Source of the DNA: Atherinomorus stipes
Lineage: Eukaryota > Chordata > Actinopteri > Atheriniformes > Atherinidae
DNA: 64,000 nucleotides
Direction of reading: 5' to 3'
NCBI GenBank assembly: GCA_023101725.1
Contig: JALJCO010007076.1
Location: 682,001-746,000, forward strand
Positions 49,550 to 62,100 of this stretch are shown in pieces. The translations under genes were made by a program, and so were the position numbers. Every line of letters starts with the position of its first letter. Position 1 is the stretch's first letter. The notes beneath the pieces are model-generated. The model saw only the letters and a program-made list of their open reading frames with translations, had not been told where the DNA came from and did no database searches.

Positions 49550-51430
49550 TTAAAGGGATACAACACCCACAGAATGATGTGCCTTCATTTTCTACTCACC
49601 CTCATGATGAGCAATACTCTGGAGCACTTTTTTAATATCTCAAATGCAGCTGGAGATCTTGGGCTTTTTTTGTTATCCGCCGACTTACCGGCACTTGAAA
49701 CAAAAAGATCCATAAAAGTCCACGAAGACTTGGCAATATTCCTCCATACTGCTCATCCAATGTAATCCAAGTGTCCTGAGAAGGTAGCGTCCATAATTTA
49801 CTCAGACAGCATCATTTAGTGTATTTTTATAGCCTAAATAGTAGAACATCGCACTTCCCTGAGGCACGTCCATGCGAGTTCACGTCACAACAGAAGTTGT
49901 AGCAGACCAAACCAGACGAGAGCGTGCGTTCTTTCTTTTTCCTTCTTTGTTTTATATCAAATCAAATCAAACTTTATTTATAAAGCACCTTCCATACCTT
50001 GTTATTCATTTAAATCAACAGTCAACCCCTCTTAAAGAGAGAGCCTACTTTATTAATCCCAATTAGAGTGCCAATTGGGAAATTCGTTCTCTGCATTTTA
50101 ACCAAGTGGCAACCTCCGGTGGCAAACTATGAGGCTACCCGGAAGAAGTCATTTTTTGTAGTTCTCCCTTGATCCGCTAGGGGCTGGCTGCAAAACAGAC
50201 CAAATCCCCATACATGTAGACTCCCATTGTTAAAAACGCCAACTTCACAGCAGAAATAAACATGTTTACAGCCTGGTTCAAAAGATCATTTTAGGTTTAA
50301 TAGGTCAAGTTTACCTTAATGTCACCTGTGAGGGGGATGAATTCTTTTAATAATTCATCCATTTAGATGCTATTTAATCTTGAAATTACAGATAATTAAG
50401 GGTGTGTCCTTTTTAATGACATGCAGCAGACTGGAAGCCTGGTTTGCTGACCAATGGCTCCTAGTTAGCTCCTTGTTTGCTCTCAGTAAGGTCTCAGTTT
50501 GTAGCAGAGTAGCACAATGAAGGTTTTTAGTCAGATAATAGCAAGTCTAAGCGTGTCTTACCTTTACCCTGCCACTTAGGGGGCTAATCTTTATTAGCTC
50601 CTGTTAGTTTCGAGTTATCTTGGTTAGCGTTTAGCCCAGAGTACGTCAGCTAACAATAATTTGCCCCGCGACTCGGAGCAGCCTTGCCTTTGCTCATTTT
50701 AGAATTTTCCAGGAGTGACGAGACACACAACATGGCGAGGTGGCACTTTTAGCTCTTCAGAAATCAACGGGTGACGAGTTCGTCCCTCTCTATTAACGGT
50801 CTATGATTTTAACCCATCTCAGGTTGAAACTGATAGCAGTGGGCTGCTAATTGAAGCAGCCCGGGGAGCAGTTGGTTTACCTGAGTGTAGTGTGGTGGTC
50901 TGCCACGCCAAAGCCTGCGACATTACTGCTACACTACCCACTCCCACTACCCACTCTCTCTTGTGTTTGTCCGCAGCTCGGTTGCTCTTAGCACAATGTA
51001 AACAGCTAATTTCTTTTTCTACATTTGCATTATCGGCAAAGTTGGCCCTCTTGTCTGGTTTGGTCTGCCGCAGCTTCCGAAGTGTCGTGAACTTGCATGG
51101 ATGCACATCGGGGAAGTACGATATACAACTGTTTAGGCTATAAAAATATACTAAATGATGTTGTTTTGAATAAATTATTAATTACCCACTCAGGACACTT
51201 GGATTATATTGGACGAGCAGTATGGAGGAATGTTGCCAATTTTTGGGCAACTTTTATGGACCTTTTTGTTTCGAGTGCCGGTCAGCCCCATTATATGTAA
51301 GTCGGCAGATAACGAAAAAAACCCGGATCTCCAGCTGCATTTGAGATATTAAAAAAGTGCTCCAGAGTCTTGCTCAGCATAAGGGTGAGTAGAAAATGAA
51401 CGCACATCATTCTAACATCTAAACAGTACA
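49550..51430. mobile_element. Foldback element with ~380-bp inverted arms and nested repeats
   Basis: The left arm, about 49550-49925, is the inverted counterpart of about 51045-51430: both carry AATGATGTG, CTCCAGAG/CTCTGGAG, AGCTGGAGATC and CAAGTGTCCTGAG landmarks. The left tip is TTAAAGGGATAC; the right tip has decayed and lacks TTAA. The centre holds other repeat material: an ATCAAATCAAACTTTATT-type tail (about 49960) and a second repeat (about 50100-50815). No coding capacity. Confidence 0.8.
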
Positions 51431-52964
51431 CCTGAATAATGGCAACCCAGTCTCATGGCAGAACTTGGAATACCTACCTGAACTGAGTCGACAAAGTAAT
51501 TTGTTGCATGACATCTAAAGAAACTGAACAATAACTTTGCTTCTTGAGTTGGTCCTCATTGAAGCAAATGCTTAAGCTTCAGTTTAGAACATCAGTGGTC
51601 TCTGTCAGTACATTCGCATCCTTTGTATCTATACCAGTTCCAAATGGATGATGTTCACTTTTATTTCAACTAGTATTCTCAATGTGTTATCATATCATGA
51701 ATCTACAATATACGGTCAAGTTGGCAAATGTGCTTCTCATTTGCCAAAGAGACTGGGCTGGTATTGGATGTTGCTTTAACACTTGCTCATCCGGCCTCCA
51801 AATTTTCCAGACACTAATCTGATCAGATCTGATATCATCTGTGGGAAACAAGCTCATTCCACAAAGACCCAGAGGGTCCAAAGGATCTATTGGTAAAGTT
51901 CCAGTACCAGACATTCCTGAGCACCCACAGAAGTTATTTTACTATGCCTTGGCTGGTCAGAAGTCTTTGGCAACTATCAGGCAACACACAATAAAATAGT
52001 GATATACAGTAATGTACACAAACATGTAAAGTGGCTAAATAGAAGGAAAATTGATACTGGGAGCACAGTATGTACTGTATAGAGCATTGTCAATTAAATA
52101 TTTTGCTTCACACTGTATATTTGTGCGCTGTGCTTATGTTCAACAATAAGTTTCAATGCATTAAAAACAACAGAAAAAAATAGTTTTAATGCATATTTCC
52201 CATGTTTCCCATCCATCTTGCTATAAAAAATCCAAGACTGAACTGTATCAGAGCTGAGGAAGATGTAAGTTGCCCAGACAACTGCTGCTCTGTAAGCAAG
52301 GAGGTCTGTTTGGTGGCTGTGTTAAACATTTACAAAATTATATGTTTTTAGGGTCTTATGGGTAGCCAAGAAAATCCCGGTCTATATCACAGCTAAACCA
52401 TAGATCCAATATACAAATTATATGATTTTGGGACTCTTTCAAGAACTCCAGAGTTTTTTTTTTTTTTCTTCTTTTCTTTTTCTTCATGCTTCATTGCATC
52501 TTGATAGCAAATGAGTCAGCAGATGAACTTGCCATTTACAGGGTAACAGGTTTGGGCCCCTCTGGCTTGGCTCGCAGGCAAAAACTGTACACACCACCTC
52601 TTATACAATACACAACGACACTGCTTTGCAGCTGTGTTATGTTTTCATGCTGACAAAGATGTGCTTTCCTCCATGTGGGCTAAATATCAGCTTTGTTTCC
52701 ATGACTCAGAGACTAAAATAGTTAAGCTGCAATGCCTGAGCCGAGGGTCTTTGTAGTTAAAAGGACAAACACCTTCAAATACACAAGCACTAATGTTTAG
52801 CATACGGGTGCTATGTTGATTACCCTCACAGTAAAAAGTGGCACACTAATTTTGAGTCAACACAATGCCTTTGATAGTCTTCAACATTAAAGAAAACATT
52901 CTGGAAGTCTGACAATGGGTCACAGATGCATCTTTCAGTTACCAATCAACATCTGCACAGAAGG
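51431..52964. other. Non-coding stretch downstream of the DENND2 gene
   Basis: No exon recognised. It holds a T15 run at about 52454 and a perfect MARE-like ATGAGTCAGCA at 52511-52521. It is probably intergenic, beyond the DENND2 polyadenylation signal. Confidence 0.5.
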
Positions 52965-52982
52965 AGATGGAGGGAAGAGACA

Positions 52983-52988
52983 TTTATT
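52983..52988 (-). promoter_or_regulatory. Candidate polyadenylation signal AATAAA
   Basis: Reading the minus strand, AATAAA lies about 720 nt beyond the DENND2 stop codon, in a plausible place for the end of the transcript. No transcript evidence is available, and other AT-rich hexamers lie nearby. Confidence 0.45.
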
Positions 52989-53266
52989 TTAAAAAAATTT
53001 AATCCAAACTATAAAAAAATGTTACAAAACAGTTTTATGACATGTAGGCATTCTTTCTGAATTGTAAAAAATACACTACTATACAACATCAAGGCAATAA
53101 CTCCCCAAAACACAACCTGACACCATTTAAAGCATCTACGTTGTCATTGTTACAAGTGACAACTGAAGTGAAACTGAAGCATTCCCGGGCAGCAGAGCCA
53201 GTTTGTGTCCTTTTCTTGGCAGGCAACTTCATGGTCAAGATCATTTAATTAGACAAAACAAAATAC

Positions 53267-53279
53267 TGCCCCCTGCTGG
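53267..53279 (-). promoter_or_regulatory. CTCF-like core motif in the DENND2 3' UTR region
   Basis: The minus strand reads CCAGCAGGGGGCA, identical to the core at 13427-13439 and in the same orientation. Confidence 0.4.
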
Positions 53280-53707
53280 ATCCATAAAACACTACAACCA
53301 TGGACTTTCTAAGTTATTCACCTATGACAGGAAAATAAATCACCTTTTCCTCTGAATAACTACATGCAAATTTTAAGCAACATACCAATATCATTCTAAC
53401 ACAGTGTTATTTGTGGTCATGAATTGTGTTGCCTGAATGTTCTCCTTCAAAATTTCTCCAGAAACTAAAATATCTTTCGTGTCCATAGTCTCAAGTATCC
53501 TCATATGTGTGGAATATAGCAGCATCCTTCTCTTGGAAAAAAAAAAAAAACTACAAGAAAAAGTCTCATTTACTGCCAAAAACAGAGTTCTCAGAGAAAA
53601 TCACTAGATAATGATGCTGTATGCTGAATTGTCTCAGTGCTTCTTCTTTTTTTTACATTCAACCATGAAGGTATTAGTCAACATCTTTCCACGCAGCCAC
53701 TGTTGCA

Positions 53708-56700
53708 TTATTTTTTGGAGAGAAATTTCATTTTGTTTCCTGGAAGAAATGCAGAACAAACAAAAATAGTTTGAGATGAGAATGAGCCAAGAGAGCTTGT
53801 TTCGTCATAACAAAGCAATTCTGATTATGAATAACTCAGAGCCAGCCCTACCCAAGCCTTTGAGGAACCTATTGACCCTTCGGTGTTCATTCTCATGGAT
53901 AGAGTCCAGATACTCTTGCACTCTCACTTCAAACAGTCCTGTTGGAAGAAAACAGACAAAACAAAGTATTAGATCCACTCCTGAAACCTGAATCTCTTTC
54001 CAGAGTATTTCAGTACCTCGTAGGGATTGTCTGTGGAGCTCCCTCTCCTGGATGAACCAGCCAAACATCTGGGTCTCCATGAAGACCTCCAAAAAGCGAC
54101 GCACTGTCTTGGATGGGATCGCTTTCCGAAAACCCTCACGCTGGAAGGAGCAGGGAACAGGGGAGGATGAGGATGAGGAGTAGCCATCCTCCCGTTCACC
54201 TGTGATGAAGAGTGGATAGTGTCCTACTAATTCCACAAAGAAGCGAACAAAGGCCTCAGAGACTACAGTGCTTAGATGGCCAGAATCTAGAGAGAGAAGA
54301 CATGTTGGGTTTTTTTTAGAGACATTCATCAACTCTTTAGCATGCCCACCTCTTCAGTCCCATCTAAACTATGTCAGTAGTAACTGAGTACAATTTTACA
54401 TTAAGATTTCCATTTAGCTTCTGCACAACCTCAAATGATAATCCATTCACTGTGTAGCAACGACTCAAAGACTCTCACCGCTTGTTGCATCGCCTCCTCT
54501 TTCATTAGCCAGTTCTCTTCGTCTTTCCAGAACATTCTCCAGGGCTGACTGGAGCTTCGGTGGCAGGATCGAGTCCTCATCATCAAGCTAAAAGTACCAA
54601 AACAAGAAGGAAAATTTATGAAGTGGGCCAAAGCCTTACAAAGTGCTTGTGCTTGTGCCTTACAAACAAATGTCATATTGGAAATGGTCTACCTGTCTAA
54701 GAAGTCGGCTCTTTCCCAGATCCACAACAAGAACCTGTGCACGGATAAGCTAAGTGTTATTGAGGTTATTGATGGTTTCAAGTAAAACTTTTAATTCTTA
54801 ATGCTCTCTGACCTCCTCCAGGGGCAGCTCCGTGAGCTGGGGCAGGGAGCTGGACAGCAGGCCGACGATAAAAGGGGTCGGGGTGCAGACGATGTCAAGC
54901 ATAGCTGAAGGCAACACGGGGATGTAAGTGTGCTGCCATACAAAGGGGTAAAGCAGGGCCACAACGGCGTGGCAGCACTGGGAAAGAGTACTGCAGGACA
55001 AAACAAAGGAAATGAGTGGGAAAGATGCAGGGTGAGTTTCCGGAAGATATTTTGTCATGACTTGTTTTTAACAGGTTTTAATTTCCTGTTTCAAAATCAA
55101 AAGGTGCAGATGAAGTCAGCGCAGGATGGAAGATGAAAATGAACCGATTTATTCTCACCACATGAGGGCACTGCAAGCTAAATCCAGTGCTGCAGTGAAT
55201 ATTCCCAAAAGTAACATTTCCCAGAGAGAAAAGCAAGCGCACATACTTCTTTTCCTGACATCACTAGACTTCGCATTTTTTCCTCTTCTACTGTGGCCAC
55301 TCTCTCTGACTCCCACTGACTTTTCCTCAGCAAGACAAACAAACTGGCCCCAGCACAGCAACAACTCAACACCCTCTCCTCAAAATATCTTCCTGGCATG
55401 AACCCTGGATCCCCAAGATGTTTTAGATTTATTTGAAAATGTTAGGCTGGACCACCCACAATTCTGTCTTAATAATTAAAAACATACCTGGTGATTTCAC
55501 CTTATCTGCATCTCTATCATTACATAATCAAGATGTTGGGATTTAGGAGCTCTTGTGTAGTGGGGAGATAAAGGAGTATGGCTGCAGTGAGAGGACCAAC
55601 CTAAGCTTGTTTGCAGTAAAGATGACCCGTCTTTCCAGCAGCAGAGAACCAAACACCTTGAGGAGCAAACGCAGACTCAAACAGGAGAACAAGCATTCGA
55701 AGTCCACGTGTTCTAGGCGTGAATCAGCAGGTCGACAGAGCTCCATCACCTGTGAGATGAACAGGAAAAACCACTTGCATTTGTTAATATTTTGTCCAAA
55801 TGAATATATAAAAAGAATATCGGCATGTTTATTCAGTTTTCTCAGAATTATAATACATTACTTTTTAAAAAGCAATAACAAAAACAGTTTATACTGTAAG
55901 TGGCAGGTGTCTCAAGAAAAAGGCAGATACAAGCAAGCAAAATTTTGGGGACAAGAAACAAAATAACTGTCCACAACTGAAGCAAATACAGGGAGTCAAA
56001 CTGAGGCATGGGTTGAGTGCAAGCAAAGACAGGGAAAACTGATGATGAGGGCCAATTTTTCCTTCTGTTTTGCTTCCAGTAAAAATTGAGCATCTTTACA
56101 TTTTGCAACATGTCCTTGTGGTGGCTTATATCCCAAAAAAACCATCTCAGGAGTCATGGCAATGATAGAAACAGTCACAGTCTCTTAGAATTTCCATCTT
56201 GAAACCAAATCACAGGTTCAAACTATCAGGTCTTCACACAGTAAAAATCCCCATGCAGACAGGGCCTGATTTTAGTCTGATAGAAGCCTTGTCTAACCTT
56301 AATATTTAGCAGCACATTGCTAACTGCAAGCTAACACAGTCAAGAGGATAGCTCATATTATCTTTGTGTACTTGTTACACTTCAGCTCTTGAGATGAGTT
56401 GTTTTGTCTCTTTCTTTTTGACTTTGCATTTATAAATTTTAAGCTTAGTTTGCGTTCTGTTTCCTCTGGATTATGTATGAGAGTAGTAGTTCTTTCTGAG
56501 GGAAACTTTATGAACAAAAAAAAAAAAAAAAAAAAAAAAGCCTTTTTCTGTGCTTGAGTGACAATCTTTGGATGTCAGAAGTCACTAACGACTCAGAACA
56601 TTAAAAAATAGCACAACTTCGATGGGTCAGTGAAATATCTTATACAATAAGCATCTCTGATTTGCAGTGTTTTCTATGTCACACTTCCAGGTCATTATCT

Positions 56701-59093
56701 AGATCTTCCAACTTCAAGGTAAAATCATGTTCCATTCCCTGTAAACTCAGAGGTGTTGCTTGTTATTTTTGCTAAAATTCTCATTAGCAGCCGCTTCACT
56801 GTACAACAAAATTAGCTACTTTGGTACGCTTGCTTGAAAATCCTAATTCTTTCTTTTCACTCAACTGGAAATGATAAACGACCATTTCTAATTTGCCACT
56901 GAATACACCATCCCTACTTTTACAAAAACACACCGTGGTTCAGAGTAAATACAATAAGCAGCTGCTTTTACAATTAGGTGTTAAAGACTGAAAGAAAACA
57001 CACAGAAGTGGAGAAACAGTGAATTCCAGGCTCAATTGTGCTAAAACGTGACAGAGGAATTACAACATCATTTTTCCAAATAGTGTATTGACCTGCTGGC
57101 TGGTGGGTTCACCACTTTAACCTTCCTGTCTGTGGTGTTGTGTTGCAACAACCTGAGCCAGTTTAACACATGACTCAGGAAAATATTGTGTCAAAAAGAG
57201 GAATCAGTACCAGCTGGCCAAACTGCAGATGAAGCAAGCGTATATACTTAAAAATAAAACTACTGGACATTATATATTAGTTCTAAATGAACCTCATGAA
57301 CTTTACATTTTAATTATCATATCTGAAATAAGCAGTGACTCATAAGATATTATTCCAAATTGTTTTATGATTATCCTGATTTTACATTATGTTTCTATTT
57401 CAATATGCAGTAAATTGTATTTATAGGTGCTGACATTTCGCCACCATTGTCACTCACCTCAGTGCCTGAGCCAGGGAGGAAGGTTTTGATGTTGATGGTT
57501 CTGCCAGGAGCTGGAAACTGAGCTTCCATGATAGCTCTCATAAATGGTTGCACCAAAGCAGGAGACAGAGCCCGCCGCCTCTCCACTTCATCCAACACCT
57601 AACACACACACATGTACATGAAACTTTATAAAGGTGGTTTATAATGTGTTATCATAGAGCAGTGTGTGAGGTTTACCTTGGAGAACAGGTTGAAGCAGCC
57701 AAGGTGACTGACAATACAGTAGACCTCTGGCAGACGTCTGCCTTTTCCACTGGGCTGAAAAGGCAGAGAAAATAGGACAAATTAATTTTATACCACTAAA
57801 GTATCTCTTAGATTAAAAAGTGTTTGTTTTCTGTCAGATGGCGGATGAAAAAAAGTTATTTTTTTATTCAGAAGTAAACCTCTGGACATACTCAGCTTTG
57901 ACTAAATGAGAGCATATTTATGTGCACATTAACAACACACACACACACACTGTAGAGATACACGAACAGAAACATATGGACACCCTCGCACGTGGTACGG
58001 TTCCCAGTCTCACATACTTCCGCCCAGACTCTGAGATGGACTGTTTTCCCACAGGCACCTCGACTATTTTGGCACGGTTATTTACTCAGCCGTCATCGTG
58101 GTATTCAGTCACTTCCTGTTCAGTATAAGCGCACTTATTTATTCTACTCATTACTATTTACCAGTAAGCGCCGGCAGTATCCGAACCTCCTGCTACCGTC
58201 CTCTCCAGTCAAAACAAATGAGAACATCTCACTGCAAAGGAGGAATTCAGACAATTAAAAATATAATTAGCGTATTTTCATTATACACAAGAAAAATACA
58301 GATATATCATATGTAATACTGGGATTACGATTTTTGTAAACAGCCTGCCTGAGCTCCCAAGCATTAGGTTACAGAGGGTTTTCTTACACTTTGATACACT
58401 GCAATGAATGGAAAATCCCAATATTTCATTAATAGATCCACTGAACTAATGTCACCTTGGGTAGGTCTCCACTGGTTCCCAATCTTTTGCATCAGGGAAA
58501 CAGAATTGAGGAATGATCCTTAACTGATCCTCGGTTTCCCTCATGAATTTAAAGCTTCGCTCCAGCTGCAACATATGAGAAAACATTCTTTAATGCACTT
58601 TCATGAACTTTATTTCCAGCATAATGCAAGCAGTTATCCCAAAGGTGTTGATGCAGAAAAAAATAGAAGCTTACAGTAATATGACCACACAATTTGACCT
58701 CTAAGCCTCCTTATTCTCTAAAAAGACTTTCTCACTTCATTGTTGGCAGTATACAGTACTGTAGGTACAATGCTGTTGTTACCAGCTTCATTCAGCTATT
58801 ACCAATCAAATTCAAACTCTAGATTGTATATACAAAGTGTCTTAAAATGTCTTGCACCAAATTCTAAGGTAATATTTTGGGAATTTTGGTTCCCTGTAGG
58901 TCTGTAGATCATGTCTGCATTCATAAAGTTAAAGTGGAAATGCTGAACTTTGGTAGATCTTCACACTTTGGCTCCTCCTAACAAAGGCTAATTCAGCATC
59001 CGACTTGCATCCCATCTCTTCTCTGAGCACTCTCCACACAGTAAAGGCAATCGAATGTTGACTTGTTTTATTCTACTTGTTTTACTCAGTTTT

Positions 59094-59124
<31 letters not shown>

Positions 59125-62100
59125 TTCTCCTCACTTCCTCCAATTGTGGCTTCTTTGGTTTTGTTCATGGTATGCTTTCAGCCAGTGTGTTGATATCCAG
59201 ATTAGGGATCAGTCGATACAGATTTTTTTTGGGCCAATATTTTTTCATCAGCCTGAGTCGATACAACCTGCCGATATTTGGGGCTGATGTTACTGTATTG
59301 GACCCCAAAATTAGGGTACTATAATGAAGGACACAATGAAAACTAATTTTGAAAACTCTTTTAAGATTTAAAAAAAAAAGGGAGAAAAGCACTTCAAATA
59401 ATATATAAAAAAGAAACAGTGCACTTGTAAATAAATATCAAATAGAAACATTAAACTTGTAATATATAAATATGTATATGTAAAAAAATAGGTGGCTGTA
59501 GGCGAGTATCGGCCAACCCACCCAACGTATTGGCCGATGCTGATACCAGCAAAAAACGCAAATATCAGCCCAAAATATCAGCCAGCAGTATAATCTATCC
59601 TCAATTCAGATGCTGGCATGCGTTGTGGTGCCATAATGTAAAACACAGCTGTAACGTGATGCTCCAGGCTGGAACTGTAAAGTGCAGCTTCTCAGCCCCG
59701 GGAAGCTGCAGGACAATGACAGCTCCAGGAATGTGCTTAATGAATGTCAGTGTGCCATCAAAACCAATTAGAAGCACAGAGTTTTAAGACTGGAAACTCT
59801 TGCTTTGCTCCCTTAAATATATTGAATCTCATGTTAATATTTCCAGATGTTCATGTGTTATTGCTTGTTTTTAGAATTGGTTTATTTTATGAAAAGTGAC
59901 TAGGTTGTAAAATCCAAAAGGGTTAACAGTTTTGTTTTTTTACATTTCCTTTATCTATGCATGTCCATGCATGACCCTGAGCCAGTTTTTATTTTGCCAC
60001 AGGTCCAGCACAAAACAGAAAACAGACATTTCTTAAGGAAGAAAATTGTGGAAATGAATTAAAAGATTAAAAGTGCAGCATGAGAAAATTTAGGCTGGGT
60101 CAAGCTCTTTTCCAGGTAACTACAAAAACATTAACTTGATTTTCCAAACACTGTTATTTGGTGCAGTATTGAAGGTTAAGATTTTGAATGATATGGGAAC
60201 GATGGAATCAGGTCATAAATTTTATGTTTCCAGGTCATATACCTTTGGCTGCATAATCACTTTAGGGGTGACTGAATAATGACATGAAAACTAATAAGAG
60301 TCAACACGAATCTCTTGCTGGCTCCTTAGAGCCGTAATGAGCCAAGATTGACACACTCTTCTGCTGCTGACCTTAGGGGGGAACTGCTGTGTGACTTCCG
60401 GCAGATAATGGCTGCCAACCTTGGACTTCTGCAGAGACACAACCAGGAAATATTCAAACAGCTTCCGCTGGTGGACTTCCTGATCCAGAGGACTGTTTCT
60501 GGTGCTGGAACCGTTATACTGGCCCTGAGCCGGGCTCGGCTGGCTCAGTATGGACTGGACTGACACAAGGCGCTGACGGTGAACTGAAAGGGGGGAAAAA
60601 AAACCACTGGATACAGCTTCAAGATGTCACAGTAAATTATAAAGAAAGATATGTGAGGAAATATTTCATACCCCACCTTTTGATCTCTCCTCAAGTTCAC
60701 TCTCAGAGTCACTGTTCTCATCAGTAACTGTGGATGAAAGCCAAAAAACTCACATTTACACTTTAAAGAAATTAAATGAAATTTGAATTCTTAAGATCAT
60801 TTCAACATCATGACCTCTTCCTGAACTTGTTTCAGCATAATGATAGATTCTTCTCAGATGCTTTTTCCTGGTCCGAGCCTCAAATACGCTGTTGATCCTC
60901 AGTACAACCTGTGGAAAAAGTTATCACTCATCATGAAGAAATACTACATCTCCCCCAGTGAGGAGCAGAAACAAGTAAACGGGTTTTCCCTGCGGCCATA
61001 CAAGATTTAGATAAATATAAGTTAAACAGGAAAAACATTAAAGCCTAAAAGTAAAGTAACGTTTGCAAAAAAAAAGTTCAGTCTAAATAAAATATGTGAT
61101 ATATTATTGGTAATGTAAAAGCTCTGACTTGAGATGTGTACATCCAAACACAGACCGTTGGTATTCTGCGGCAGGTGCGGCTGTAGGGATCTACAGGCAC
61201 CCAGGGGATATGTTCAGGCCCAGAGGGAGTGGATGGAGGGCTGAGCTGGGGTGGCGATGAAACACCACCACTGCCTGTGCTGTGGATCTGCTGGTTGCTT
61301 CTCCTTAGGTCCAAGAGCTTAAAACTCCTGCCTGAATTCTGCCTAAAGAAACCAGGTCTTGTTGCCTGCAGTACCGAGACAAAATCACTTTTAATCACGT
61401 ATAAGCACCGGTTAGCTGCTATACATTAAGCTGTTTACTTCATTAACCTTAGAAGTATCTGCACCAGGAGAGGAGGGTAGAGACTGCTGTGAGCATTGAC
61501 TGTCCAGCTCAATGTCTTCGTATGGGTTTTCCTTGGACAGATCTGCAGGAGATACTCCAGATATTATGTATATGAAATCATAGGAGATTCACAGCAAAGA
61601 TTTAGTCGGAAGCTGTACATTATATCCCATGGACAGGGTGCATTTTTCCCTTAGTTTGTAATTAGGGCTGTGTGATATACTGATGCTATCGCGATATGAT
61701 ATTTACATGAGGGAGATATGATTTTTACATATATCGTTATAACGCAGTCAGCTGTGCACATTTTTTGCTTCATTTTTTTGTAATGACCCGCCTGCACCTT
61801 GACTGACCACAACGGGGTCCCCTGACTATTTAATAAGGGTGGGGGGAAAAAATCGATACACTGAAATATCGCAATATTTTAATATGCCGATACTATATCT
61901 ATATTTAAAAACGCGGTATTGATTTATTTTACTGCTGAAATCTCACAAAAAATCATCGTTTTGTTACGAAATCTCATAAGATTTCACGAAATACCGCGAG
62001 ATTTTGTAACAGAACGATGAAATCTTGCGGTATTTCGTGAAATCTCATGAGATTTCGTAACAAAACGATGACTTCATCGCAAGACTTCATTAGTAAAATA

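Larger units (their letters stand above)
52965..53707 (-). other. Probable 3' untranslated region of the DENND2 gene
   Basis: The stretch follows the TAA stop and ends shortly after a canonical AATAAA on the minus strand (52983-52988). It is AT-rich with no coding potential. It contains a CTCF-like motif at 53267-53279. The exact cleavage point is inferred from the signal position only. Confidence 0.5.

Noticed and set aside
60348..60563. Plus-strand open frame opposite a DENND2 exon
   Set aside because: It is the antisense shadow of the uDENN exon.
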